A stretch of DNA of 64,000 nt, taken from Bryobacterales bacterium (GTDB lineage Bacteria > Acidobacteriota > Terriglobia > Bryobacterales > UBA6623). Each line of letters opens with the position of its first letter. Position 1 is the first letter of the stretch. The stretch is from contig JAJEHF010000026.1 in assembly GCA_022823865.1 (NCBI GenBank), positions 40,359 to 104,358 on the forward strand, given 5' to 3'. Under the pieces are notes generated by a model. It was not told the origin of the DNA and ran no database searches. It saw nothing but the letters and a program-made list of their open reading frames with translations. Positions 36,905 to 46,171 of this stretch are shown here, one piece after another. Position numbers and translations under genes: made by a program.

Positions 36905-39063
36905 GTAGTCCCGCTCCGCTTGAGCCGGCTCGCCAGGAACTCGGCCAGAAGCAGGCTTCGCTGGACGATTGTGATCCGTTGGACGGCTTCGTGCGGGGTG
37001 CGCAAATCGCGCGCTACGGGCCCGACGGCGCAGACGCACGCCTTGTCGGCAGGCACGAGTCCGGCGACCGAAGGCCAACTCGACGTACCCCGCTCCAGCG
37101 ACATGTCCCAGTGCACCGCGACCGAGGCCAGTTCGTCGGCTAGGGCCCGACTCGCCTTGCGGTCTGTGAACGGCGGCCGGTTCGTGCTCTCCACGAGCTC
37201 CCAGCGAATCCGACCTTTGCCTAGGACGGCTCGAATCCTGTCGCCTATTCGCTCGCCTGCCTCGACCGTGGGATAGCTCGCGACGATGTTCGCGGTCGCC
37301 CTGTGGGCCAGGTGCATCGGGTGCCGCTCCTCTCGAACGTCGGTTGTGGAGACCGCGATCCGCTCCGCCTGCGAAGACAGCTTGGCGATCTCTTCCAGCT
37401 TCTGCCAAGTCCAGCGCAATGCGTCCGGCCGCTGGAAGACACGGCCGATGCGGAAGGACTCTGATTCGACGCGTAGCTGGAAGGTCCGGTAGCCTTGCCG
37501 CTGGACCACGATCTCGTCGGGTGGGATGCCGGCACCGAGGACGAACACCCCGCGGGAGCGCGCCGCTGCCGCTCGGATCTCCTCGGCGCTAAACCGCGCG
37601 TCCTCACCCTCGTCGGCATAGCACAGGACCCCCAACGGAAGGTGCCGGAGGCGGCGCAGGCTCCGCAGGGCGCGCAATGCGAACTCCAGCGTGACTAGCG
37701 ACGCCCGCGACGAGCCGATCCCCTCGCCGTGCAACCACTCGGGGTCGCGACGAAATCCCTGCGGCGGGAATTGGGGGTCCAGGGGCACATCGAGGTTCGC
37801 AATCAGCAGGATGCCTCCGTCGAGCCCCGCTTTGGTCTGCCACGTCGTCACAACACCGGGGTCTGACAGCGCCGGGATCTCCCGCATGCCGAGGTCTTCG
37901 AACAAATCTGAGGCAACCTTGAACGCTTGCTTGGTGCCGAGCGAATCTCCCGTGCGGCTCCGGAGCCGGACCCATTCCTCCAGCCGCCCTTCCATCGCGT
38001 CCCGTCGGGACGTGATATAGGAGAAAACGTGCTCCGTGGGATCAGCCGTGGAGAGCGATACGGTGGGCGGGCTTGGAGTGCCGAAGTAGCGGGCGCTCGC
38101 GACCTCGACCAAGCGGTTCACGAACCGCGTAAAGTCGAGGCCCACCTGCTCGGCACCCACCAGATAGGACCCATGCTCACCGAGGCTGGGCAAGCTGTTG
38201 ATCTCCAAGATATAGAGCCTGCCACCGTCGTCTAGGCGCATGTCAACGCGGGCACAGTCGTAGCAGCCGAGCGCGGTGAACGCTTTGGCAGCAATGTCCC
38301 GGGCTTGCTCCTGCAACCCTTCCCCGATCTCGGCAGGGCAGCGGTGCGAGATGGATCGGCCACTCTTCCCGGTCTTGTCTTCGTAGGTGTAGATGGCCGG
38401 GCCGTCATTGCCGAAAATCAGCTCCACAGGTGGAAAGGCCTCGGGCGGATTATTCCCTAACAGGCCGACGTTGACCTCGCGCCCCTCGATGAACTGCTCT
38501 GCCAGCACGGCCTGCTGGAACTCCTGATAGATGACCCCCGCCGCCTCCCGCAGTTCGGCCTCATCTTGGACCACCTTGAGGCCGAAGGAAACCGCTTCGT
38601 TCTTGGGCTTCACAATCAGCGGATACGTGAGTTCGGGCAGGTCCGCGTCCGGCGTCTGAAGCACTGCGAAGTCCGGCGTCGGCAGATCGTGCTGGCGCAG
38701 GATCATCTTGGTGACGACCTTGTCGAGGCAGAGCGAGTGCGCCAAGGGCCCGGAAGCGACATAGGGTATTCCGACCATCTCCAAGATGCTGGGCACGTGC
38801 GTGTAGCGGGCCTGACCCTGCAGGCCGTAGGAAACGTTGAAAACAAGACCCGGACGCTCCCCCTTAACCACCCTCGGCATGAAGCTCTCGAGCCGGTCGA
38901 TCAGATCCTTGTCGCCTTCCAAGGCGATCACTTGGTGGCCCCCCGCCTTCAGTGCCGTAGTCAGCCGGCCGATGGTCTGGAGGCCGATCTTCTCTCTGTT
39001 CGCCATGCCGAACAGGTTGATCACGCTCTGGCTGTCCCGGTTGTAGACAATTGCGATCTTCAT
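36901..39063 (-). CDS. ATP-grasp ligase (D-Ala-D-Ala-ligase-like) fused to a degenerate M20-peptidase-like domain
   Basis: First gene of the operon, 720 residues, with a good RBS (AGGGAG). Residues 1-330 form an ATP-grasp ligase like D-Ala-D-Ala ligase: LDKVVTKMILRQHDLPTPDF, YPLIVKPKNEAVSFGL, EQFIEGREVNVGLLG and RLYILEINSLPSLGEHGSY. Residues 345-715 align by eye with M20 metallopeptidases, but the metal-site positions differ: IANLD where SHMD is expected, IGSSRAS for IADDKGG, ADEGED for TDEEKG, and RDLRTPHEAV for the final GYHSDKAEYV. The ligase should make a peptide or amide bond using ATP; the second half may bind rather than cleave peptides. Confidence 0.85.
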   Translation of the reverse strand: MKIAIVYNRDSQSVINLFGMANREKIGLQTIGRLTTALKAGGHQVIALEGDKDLIDRLESFMPRVVKGERPGLVFNVSYGLQGQARYTHVPSILEMVGIPYVASGPLAHSLCLDKVVTKMILRQHDLPTPDFAVLQTPDADLPELTYPLIVKPKNEAVSFGLKVVQDEAELREAAGVIYQEFQQAVLAEQFIEGREVNVGLLGNNPPEAFPPVELIFGNDGPAIYTYEDKTGKSGRSISHRCPAEIGEGLQEQARDIAAKAFTALGCYDCARVDMRLDDGGRLYILEINSLPSLGEHGSYLVGAEQVGLDFTRFVNRLVEVASARYFGTPSPPTVSLSTADPTEHVFSYITSRRDAMEGRLEEWVRLRSRTGDSLGTKQAFKVASDLFEDLGMREIPALSDPGVVTTWQTKAGLDGGILLIANLDVPLDPQFPPQGFRRDPEWLHGEGIGSSRASLVTLEFALRALRSLRRLRHLPLGVLCYADEGEDARFSAEEIRAAAARSRGVFVLGAGIPPDEIVVQRQGYRTFQLRVESESFRIGRVFQRPDALRWTWQKLEEIAKLSSQAERIAVSTTDVREERHPMHLAHRATANIVASYPTVEAGERIGDRIRAVLGKGRIRWELVESTNRPPFTDRKASRALADELASVAVHWDMSLERGTSSWPSVAGLVPADKACVCAVGPVARDLRTPHEAVQRITIVQRSLLLAEFLASRLKRSGTT

Positions 39064-40069
39064 GTCTCCCTCTAACGACCGTGACTCGGTCGGCGCAACT
39101 CATACGCTCTGCGAAGCGTTCGGCAGGTGTTTCGCAGTACCACGCGCGAGTGGATCGGACCGCCCCTGATCCAAGGTGGCGTCTGTCCTATCCCGGTATT
39201 GGTCGGAGCTCTCGAATGGGGTAGAAGTGGCTGGGCGTGACGCATTGGTAGGAGCCATCTTGGGAACGGATGCACGATGGAATCCCGGCCGGCTGCCGGC
39301 GAAGAGACCGAGACATCACGTGACATCCGAACCTCTACGCATCCTCGAAGCCTACCCCATCGGAATTCCACGCTTACACAACCTCGCCATTGCTCGTAAT
39401 GATCCACTCGTAAGTCGAGCGAACGCGGCCGATCTCGCCCTTGCGTTGTCTTCGCTATCGTTCGCAAGGCGGCGCTCGGTCCGGCTTTGGAAGCAGCCGC
39501 TGAGCAGGCGGGCCAGTCGGCCGGACAGAGTTTCAATGTCTTTAGCGTACATGCGAAGTACAGTCTCGTGCCGGACTTGCTCTTGTGGGTCCAATGGCTC
39601 TCCGTGATCGGAGTGCAGTCTCGGACATCGCCGCCCTCATTCGAGTGGCTACCCAAAGCAATGCAGAATTCGACCTATTTGGTGCGCCAGCTAGGATACG
39701 TGGCGGGACACTGCCCGAAACGCAATTCGCCGAAGCTGGCGGCGCCGGTGTCAATCTCAACAAATTGTTCACATTGGGCAATTCGGGAACAACGGGACAG
39801 CAACGACAGTAACGGCGCCCTCGCAGGAGGCGGTGAACAGCAGTTCGGAACCTTCTCGGGAGAATCGCCGACAAGCGGGTTCCCGCGAGAAGTAGCCTTG
39901 CTTGTAGATGCTCCGCAAGCTGTGCCGACGACTCGCTCGCGGGACAAGATATCGGCACCGTGAAGGACATTAGGAGCCGCACGCTCTCGCGCCTTGGCAC
40001 GGAGTCCGGCCGAGCCGAGACTCGGCCTGCTGAGTCTTCCTCTTCCGTGATACTATCGCTGCGACCGCT
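39064..40069. other. Intergenic kilobase without a supported gene
   Basis: About 1 kb lies upstream of the ATP-grasp operon and before the nucleoside hydrolase. ORFs occur on both strands, but none has a recognisable domain or leader. Fragments such as NAEFDLFGAPARIRGGTLPETQFAEAGG (plus strand, 39660-39750) and RHETVLRMYAKDIETLSGRLARLL (minus strand, near 39520) look protein-like, so decayed genes are possible. The operon promoter must lie at its left end. Confidence 0.35.
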
Positions 40070-41068
40070 ATGACTTCTCGACGCAGGTTCATGCAGGCCA
40101 CCGCCGGTGCACTGGCCGCTTCCGCCCAAGCTCAAACTGGCAGTCTCGACCGTCTGCTAGCCATTCCAGGCCCAGGTCGAGTGAGGGCCGTGCTGGATAC
40201 GGACACCTACAACGAGATTGATGACCAATATGCGGTTGCCTACAGCCTGCTGTCGCCAGAGCGCTTGTCGATCGAGGCGATCTACGCTGCGCCATTCGTC
40301 AACGATCGCTCGCCATCCGCTGCTGTCGGAATGGAGAAGAGCTACGAGGAAATCCTGCGGCTGCTTGGCTTCTTCGCCGATGCCGATACCGGAAGCGTGT
40401 TCCGTGGCTCAAGCCAGTTTATGCAAGAGAAGGGTCGCCCGGTTGAGAGTGATGCTGCGGGCGACCTGATCGAGAAGGCGCTGAGACCCAGCGACGGGCC
40501 GCTTTATGTCCTTACCATCGGCTGCCCCGTGAACGTATCTTCGGCCATTCTGATGGAGCCGAGGATCAAGGAGAAGATTGTTGTCGTCTGGCTCGGAGGC
40601 ACCACGCACTACTGGCCTTCAGCAAGTGAGTTCAACTTGCGGCAAGACGTGATTGCGTCGCAAGTGTTGTTCGACAGCGGAGTTCCATTGGTCCAGATCC
40701 CGACCAAGAACGTTTCCGAGCATCTGAAGACGACTGCTTCCGAGTTGGAGCGATTCCTGCGCGGGCGCTCGCGGATAGGAGATTACCTCTATGGCCAGTT
40801 TCTCCAGTACCAAGCCATGAGAACCAAGGGACGAAACACGGGATTCCCGTATTCGAAGGTCATCTGGGATATTTCAGCGATCGCATGGCTGAACAACCCC
40901 GACTGGGTCCCCTCGGAGATCGTGTCGAGTCCCGTGTTAACCGACGACATGCGTTGGAAGACCGAATCTGGCCGGCACAATATTCGGGTCGCGAACAACT
41001 GCAACCGCGACTTGGTCTTCAACGATGTGTTTTCGCGGCTCGCAGGCCTCAAGGACGTGGGTGTGTAG
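40070..41068 (+). CDS. Inosine-uridine-type nucleoside hydrolase, Tat-exported
   Basis: Protein of 332 residues with a twin-arginine-type leader (MTSRRRFMQATAGALAASAQA). The calcium-binding N-terminal motif is DTDTYNEIDDQYAVAYSL, a variant of the DTDPGxDD signature of ribonucleoside hydrolases. The body includes GPLYVLTIGCPVNVSSAIL and VVWLGGTTHYW. The C-terminal part holds SAIAWLNNPDWVP, where the catalytic-region Asp/His of the family fall. It would split nucleosides, or related N-ribosides, outside the cytoplasm. It is monocistronic here. Confidence 0.85.
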   Translation: MTSRRRFMQATAGALAASAQAQTGSLDRLLAIPGPGRVRAVLDTDTYNEIDDQYAVAYSLLSPERLSIEAIYAAPFVNDRSPSAAVGMEKSYEEILRLLGFFADADTGSVFRGSSQFMQEKGRPVESDAAGDLIEKALRPSDGPLYVLTIGCPVNVSSAILMEPRIKEKIVVVWLGGTTHYWPSASEFNLRQDVIASQVLFDSGVPLVQIPTKNVSEHLKTTASELERFLRGRSRIGDYLYGQFLQYQAMRTKGRNTGFPYSKVIWDISAIAWLNNPDWVPSEIVSSPVLTDDMRWKTESGRHNIRVANNCNRDLVFNDVFSRLAGLKDVGV

Positions 41069-41073
41069 CACTT

Positions 41074-41088
41074 GATTGCAACGCAATC
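41074..41088. promoter_or_regulatory. Inverted repeat upstream of the FitA-type antitoxin
   Basis: GATTGC-AAC-GCAATC lies 36 bp before the antitoxin ATG. FitA/VapB-type antitoxins bind inverted repeats in their own promoter, so this is a plausible autoregulatory operator. Inferred from sequence and position. Confidence 0.5.
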
Positions 41089-41124
41089 GTGGAGTAAGCT
41101 TGTTTCGAGCGGGACTGTGTGAAA

Positions 41125-41367
41125 ATGGCGAGCATTACAATCCGCCATCTCGACGACGAAGTGAAGACCCGACTTCGGGTTCGCGCGTCCGCGAACGGTC
41201 ATTCGATGGAAGAGGAGGCACGGATCATCCTCCGTGAGGCGGTAGGCCGGGAAGCCGAACCGGAGAACCTCGCCAGTTTCATCCGCGAGTGCTTCGAACC
41301 ATTCGGTGGCGTGGAACTCGAACTACCGCCACGCACACCCATGCGTGAGCCTCCTAATTTCAGTTGA
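41125..41367 (+). CDS. FitA-type ribbon-helix-helix antitoxin
   Basis: Protein of 80 residues from the ATG at 41125 (GTG at 41119 also possible). MASITIRHLDDEVKTRLRVRASANGHSMEEEARIILREAV is the typical N-terminal strand plus two helices of the FitA/StbC (Arc-like) family. The C-terminal part is acidic and aromatic and should block the PIN toxin's active site. It lies 9 bp before the toxin gene and, with it, forms an intact pair at the edge of the defence island. Confidence 0.88.
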   Translation: MASITIRHLDDEVKTRLRVRASANGHSMEEEARIILREAVGREAEPENLASFIRECFEPFGGVELELPPRTPMREPPNFS

Positions 41368-41376
41368 GGCTCGGGA

Positions 41377-41799
41377 ATGTTAGTTCTCGATACCAACGTG
41401 GTGTCCGAATTAATGCGCCCTGTGCCCAATCCCGTGATCACATCATGGGTTGCAGATCGTGCGACATCGAGCCTGTTTCTGACGGCAGTGACTGAGGCGG
41501 AGTTGCGCTTCGGCCTTGCGGTAATGCCAACGGGCAAACGCCGAGCCGGCCTTGCAGCAGCCCTTGAACGGATGCTAGAACGGGGCTTTGCAAACCGCGT
41601 ACTGCCGTTCGATAGCAGCGCGGCATTTGCATACGCCGACATCGCGGCCGCACGACGCCGTCTGGGCCGGCCAATCCCGGAAGCCGATTGCCAGATCGCG
41701 GCAATCGCTCGGTCGCGCGGCATGGCAGTGGCGACGCGCAATACTCGGGATTTCGAGGATACGGGGGTAGAAGTCTCCAACCCATGGGAGGGTGTGTGA
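41377..41799 (+). CDS. FitB/VapC-type PIN-domain toxin
   Basis: PIN-domain RNase of 140 residues. The acidic active-site residues are visible: LVLDTNVVSELMRP (first Asp), TAVTEAELRFGLA (Glu), RPIPEADCQIAAIARSRG (Asp) and TRNTRDFEDTGVEVSNPW (last Asp region), which is typical of the FitB subgroup. PIN toxins cleave tRNA or mRNA with Mg2+. It is intact, unlike the PIN fragment at 12.1 kb. Confidence 0.9.
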   Translation: MLVLDTNVVSELMRPVPNPVITSWVADRATSSLFLTAVTEAELRFGLAVMPTGKRRAGLAAALERMLERGFANRVLPFDSSAAFAYADIAAARRRLGRPIPEADCQIAAIARSRGMAVATRNTRDFEDTGVEVSNPWEGV

Positions 41800-42034
41800 G
41801 CGGCATGGTCAAACCCGTGCTCAGTGTCGAAATTGATGCTCTGCCGAACGATGCTGTCTGGAACCTTAGTGGCCATGTGAGTCTCCCCTTGGAGCGCGTG
41901 CGGCCAGACAGCACGCACTTCGGTTACGTCTGCGGCAAGGATTCAGGCTCCACCCTATGCGATGCTGGGAGCCAAGCGTGCCGGGGTTAGTCTCATTCGG
42001 TGCGTGGCAGGGGCATAGCGGATAAGAAGAATAC

Positions 42035-42205
42035 ATGCGCTTATCGTGGAACGAGATTCGTGCGCGGGCGGCCGGATTCGCCCGCGAATGGGCTGACGAG
42101 ACGTACGAGAAGGGCGAGACCCAGAGCTTCTATAACGAGTTCTTCCAGATCTTCGGAGTCCGGCGACGCACTGTGGCGCGCTACGAGGAGCATGTCCGAC
42201 GCTTA
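42035..42205 (+). pseudogene. 5' fragment of an MmeI-like type IIL restriction-modification gene
   Basis: The first 57 codons of a restriction-modification protein. MRLSWNEIRARAAGFAREWA and GETQSFYNEFFQIFGVRRR match the N-terminus of MmeI-like enzymes. The frame continues to ...EEHVRRL and then enters the inverted repeat of an ISAzo13-family element. The TTA codon at 42203-42205 is repeated at 43511-43513. If the IS and one TTA copy are removed, the reading becomes VRRLDDTSGFIDLFWPG with no frame change, so this and the 3' part form one 942-residue gene. Confidence 0.9.
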
Positions 42206-42216
42206 GGACTCTCGCC
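42206..42216 (+). repeat. Left terminal inverted repeat of the ISAzo13-family element
   Basis: GGACTCTCGCC, the exact reverse complement of the right end. The match continues imperfectly inward (AAAACAAGTTC against TAAATAACTTC). Confidence 0.9.
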
Positions 42217-42264
42217 AAAACAAGTTCATTGTTTTGTGTTTGTATTTTGGTATCCTAGGGAGGC

Positions 42265-43500
42265 ATGGGTGATGTGGTGCAAAGCATCCGGGCCCGGTAC
42301 GAAGCCTTGCGGCCTGTGCTCGACGAGAGAAGCCGTCGAGTCTGGGCCGGGGCCGAGGCTCGGGCGATCGGGCGCGGCGGCATCGCCCGGGTGGCGGAAG
42401 CGACCGGGATCGCGCGCGAGACGGTGCGCCAAGGCCTGCGCCAAGTGCAGGCCGGCGAGGTCGGCGTCGCGGCCGCTGGCAGCGAGCGGCAGCGGCGTCC
42501 GGGCGGGGGGCGCAAGAAGCTGACCGCGCGCGACCCGCAACTGCGGGCGGCGCTGGAGCGCAAGCTGGACCCGGTCACGCGCGGCGATCCGATGGGGCCG
42601 CTGCGCTGGACGTGCCTGAGCGCGGAGCGGCTGGCGCAGGCGTTGCGGGCCGAGGGGCACGCGGTCAGCGAGCGCAGCGTGAACCGGCTGCTGCACGAGC
42701 TGGGCTACAGCTTGCAGGCGAATCGCAAGACGCTGGAGGGACGGCAACACCCCGACCGGGACGCGCAGTTCCAGTACATCGAGCGCCGGGTGCAGGAGTT
42801 CCAAGGTGCGGGACAGCCGGTAGTTTCGGTGGACTCGAAGAAGAAAGAGTTAGTGGGGCGTTACCGCAACGGGGGGCGCGAGTGGCGTCCTGAGGGGCAG
42901 CCGGAAGAGGTGCAGGTGCATGATTTCCCGGACGCGGAATTGGGCAAGGCGCTGCCGTACGGGGTGTACGACCTAGCGGCCAACAGCGGCTGGGTGAGCG
43001 TGGGCGTGGACCATGACACGTCGGAGTTCGCGGTGGAGACGCTGCGGCGCTGGTGGCGGCAGATGGGGGCCCCGGCCTATCCGCGCGCCGAGCGGCTGTT
43101 GATCACCTGCGACGGGGGCGGCTCCAACAGCAGCCGCGGGAGGTTGTGGAAGTTGGAACTGCAAGGGCTGGCGGACGAGAGCGGGCTGCGGATCTCGGTG
43201 TGTCATTTCCCGCCAGGAACGAGCAAGTGGAACAAGATCGAACATCGGATGTTCTGCCACATCACGCAGAATTGGCGTGGCAGGCCGTTGGTCTGCCGCG
43301 AAGTGATCGTGAATCTGATCGGGGCGGTGAGCACCAAGGAGGGGCTGAGAATCGAATCCGAGCTGGACGAGAACCGCTATGAGCTGGGAAGGAAAGTCAC
43401 GGACGCGGAGCTGAAGCGGCTTTCGATTGAACGCGCCGAGTTCCACGGAGAGTGGAACTACACCTTGGCACCACGGCCATCAAACGAAGAAGTTATTTAG
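42265..43500 (+). CDS. ISAzo13-family transposase
   Basis: Transposase of 411 residues. The N-terminal helix-turn-helix region (ARVAEATGIARETVRQGLRQV) leads to a second DNA-binding part (SAERLAQALRAEGHAVSERSVNRLLHELGYSL). The DDE catalytic core follows: SVDSKKKELVGRYRNGG (first Asp), LLITCDGGGSNSSRGRLWK (second Asp) and TSKWNKIEHRMFCHIT (Glu). The last residues, and the TAG stop at 43498-43500, run into the right inverted repeat. It is preceded by an AGGGAGG ribosome binding site. It catalyses movement of the element and has nothing to do with the host gene's function. Confidence 0.92.
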   Translation: MGDVVQSIRARYEALRPVLDERSRRVWAGAEARAIGRGGIARVAEATGIARETVRQGLRQVQAGEVGVAAAGSERQRRPGGGRKKLTARDPQLRAALERKLDPVTRGDPMGPLRWTCLSAERLAQALRAEGHAVSERSVNRLLHELGYSLQANRKTLEGRQHPDRDAQFQYIERRVQEFQGAGQPVVSVDSKKKELVGRYRNGGREWRPEGQPEEVQVHDFPDAELGKALPYGVYDLAANSGWVSVGVDHDTSEFAVETLRRWWRQMGAPAYPRAERLLITCDGGGSNSSRGRLWKLELQGLADESGLRISVCHFPPGTSKWNKIEHRMFCHITQNWRGRPLVCREVIVNLIGAVSTKEGLRIESELDENRYELGRKVTDAELKRLSIERAEFHGEWNYTLAPRPSNEEVI

Positions 43501-43510
43501 GCGAGAGTCC
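43500..43510 (+). repeat. Right terminal inverted repeat of the ISAzo13-family element
   Basis: GGCGAGAGTCC, followed by the duplicated target bases TTA at 43511-43513. Its first base is the last base of the transposase stop codon. Confidence 0.9.
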
Positions 43511-46171
43511 TTAGACGACACCTCGGGCTTCATCGACCTGTTCTGGCCGGGCGTGCTGCTGGTGGAGCAAAAGAGTGCTGGACGGGATCTAGCCGCAGCC
43601 CGCAAGCAGGCGGGTGCTTACTTCGATGCTCTGCCGGAGAAGGACCGGCCACGCTACCAACTGCTCTGTGATTTCCAAACGTTTGAGCTGCTTGATCGAA
43701 GTGAGCGGGAAGAGACACGGTTCGAACTTGCAGACCTACCGCAACATGTTGAGAAATTCGGATTCATCCTGGGCGTACAGCGACGCACGTTCCGCGACCA
43801 AGATCCCGTCAACATCAAGGCATCGGAGCTGATCGCTCGCCTCCACGACGCGCTCAAGGAATCTGGATATGAGGGCCATGACCTGCAGCGGTTCTTGGTG
43901 CGGACTGTTTTCTGTCTGTTCGCCGATGACACGGGGATCTTTGAACCGCGCGACCTCTTCCTACAGTTCATCGAGGAACGCACATCGGAGGACGGGGCGG
44001 ACCTCGGTCCTTGGTTGGCAAGGGTTTTTCAGGTCCTGAACACTCCGCTAGAACGGAGGCAGAAGGCCTTAGACGAGGATCTGTCCCGATTTCCGCATGT
44101 GAACGGCGACCTGTTCGCCGACCCACTCCTCATTCCGGACTTCGATGCGTCGATGCGCGAGGCGTTGCTGGAGGCGGGCCGCTTCGACTGGACAGCCATC
44201 TCGCCAGCCATTTTTGGAGCGCTGTTCCAGTCGGTCATGGAACCGGCGGAGCGCCGTGCCGCAGGAGCGCATTACACGACAGAGAAGAACATCCTGAAAG
44301 TGATCGAGCCGCTGTTCCTTGACTCACTCCGGGCCGAATTCAATCACTTGAAGGAGCGTCGGGACGGCCGGAGTCTAGCCGACCTCCGCAAGTTCCGAGC
44401 CCGGCTTGGCTCAATCCGTTGCTTCGATCCAGCATGTGGATGTGGCAACTTCCTGATCATCGCCTACCGAGAACTACGCTCGCTGGAAATCGAGGTGCTC
44501 AAAGAGATGGCACAGCGCACCGGCGGGGTGCAGCTCGCGGTCGACGTATGGTCAGTAATTGACGTTGATCAGTTCTACGGTATTGAGCTCGGAGAATTTC
44601 CGGCTCGCATCGCGGCGACTGCTCTATGGATGATGGACCATATCATGAACAATCGGCTAAGCCTCGAGTTTGGCCAGACATACGCACGGATTCCGATAGA
44701 GAAGTCGCCGCGCATCCATCATGCCGATGCGCTAGAGATCGACTGGACCGACATACTGCCGCCAGAGGAATGCTCGTACGTGTTCGGGAATCCGCCGTTT
44801 GTTGGTGCCAAGTTCCAGTCTCCAAAGCAGCGGTCCCAGGTTCGTCGCATTGCCGCGCTCGGGGGCAGCGGGGGGTCGCTGGATTATGTTGCCGCATGGT
44901 TCATCCGGGCTGGTGAGTACGCACGCCAGGCTCAATCGAAGACCGAGAACCTAGCACCGAAGATCGGTTTCGTCTCGACCAACTCTCTTACACAGGGGGA
45001 GCAGGTTGCGCAACTCTGGCCGATCCTGTTTGAACGTCACAGGCTAGAGATCACCTATGCCCACCGCACGTTCGGGTGGGGCTCCGACGCGCGTGGCAAG
45101 GCCAATGTGCATGTCGTCATCATCGGACTGGACTTGTCCGAGAATGCTCGGTCCGACCGGCGCTTGTTTTCTTATCGCAACGTTCAGGGCGTACCACTTG
45201 AGAGCGGCCACCGGGTGATAACTCCCTACCTACTAGATGGCAGTGGGCTAACCGATCCGCATCTAGTCGTACGCGAGGAAGGCCGACCCATCAACGGGAT
45301 GCGCCAGTTGATTACGGGATCGAAGCCGATAGACGATGGTCAATTTATTTTCCGGGCCGAAGAACGGTCCACGTTTCTGAAGGCCGAGCCAGATGCCGAG
45401 ATGTACTTCCACCCGTTCGTCGGAGCACGTGAATATTTGCAAGGCGGCAAGCGCTGGATTCTAGCCTTGCATGATGCTTCCCCCGCTGACTTAGCTCGGT
45501 TACCGTGCGTCCGGGAGCGCATCGCTGCAGTTCGTGCCTACAGGTGTGCCAGCGACAGCCGACCGACACGGCGACTGGCCGAAACGCCGACGCTCTATCA
45601 TGTAAACGTCTTGCCGAAGGCTCCGTTCCTAGTGATTCCACAGGTCAGTTCCGAACGGCGCGAATACGTTCCCACCGGCTGGTTGGGGCCGCCGGTCATT
45701 CCCAGCGACAAGCTCCGCCTCCTACCTGATGCGACCCTCGCCGAGTTCGCCCTGCTGACCTCTGCCATGCACATGGCATGGATGCGGGCTGTGACAGGGC
45801 GAATGAAGAGCGACTATATGTACTCCGTCGGCGTTGTCTACAACACGTTTCCGACGCCACCTGGATTCGCGGACGAGGGAACTGATCTAACCAAGCTGGA
45901 GCCGCTAGCAAAAGCCGTTCTCGACGCCAGATCCGCATACCCGGATGCGACGCTAGCGAACCTGTACGATCCGGATCTGATGCCATTGAACTTGCGCACG
46001 GCGCATCGCGCTCTTGACCAAGCTGTGGACCGACTCTATCACAGGGGTGGGTTCGAGTCCGAGCGCGAGCGTGTGGAGCATCTGTTCATGCTGTACGAGA
46101 AGATGCGCGTGCCGCTGGATGCGGCGAATAGAGCGAAGCCGAAGCGCCCCAGAAGAAGGACGTCTACTTGA
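43511..46171 (+). pseudogene. 3' part of an MmeI-like type IIL restriction-modification gene
   Basis: About 885 codons separated from their start by the IS. The endonuclease motif is complete, D-x9-ExK, in IDLFWPGVLLVEQKSAGRD, the pattern of MmeI. Then come a helical linker, the adenine methyltransferase motif I (CFDPACGCGNFLIIAY), motif IV (FGNPPFVGAKF), and a C-terminal target-recognition and helical part (MYSVGVVYNTFPTPP). MmeI-type proteins combine methylation and cutting in one chain and protect against phage. The ORF track extends this frame back to 43427 inside the IS, which is not a natural start. Confidence 0.9.

Larger units (their letters stand above)
42206..43510 (+). mobile_element. 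ISAzo13-family insertion sequence
   Basis: Element of 1305 bp. Its ends are perfect 11-bp inverted repeats, GGACTCTCGCC at 42206-42216 and GGCGAGAGTCC at 43500-43510. Partial matches extend inward to about 26 bp. A 3-bp direct repeat, TTA, flanks it (42203-42205 and 43511-43513). It carries one transposase and is inserted in an MmeI-like gene in the same orientation as that gene. The perfect ends and intact transposase suggest a recent insertion. Confidence 0.92.

Noticed and set aside
42206-42523. Continuation of the 162-codon ORF that begins at 42035
   Set aside because: Past 42205 it reads through the ISAzo13-family inverted repeat and the transposase gene in another frame, so it is not a natural protein.
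43427-43513. Start of the 914-codon MmeI-like ORF at 43427
   Set aside because: The first 28 codons lie inside the IS and its inverted repeat; the true gene start is at 42035, on the other side of the insertion.
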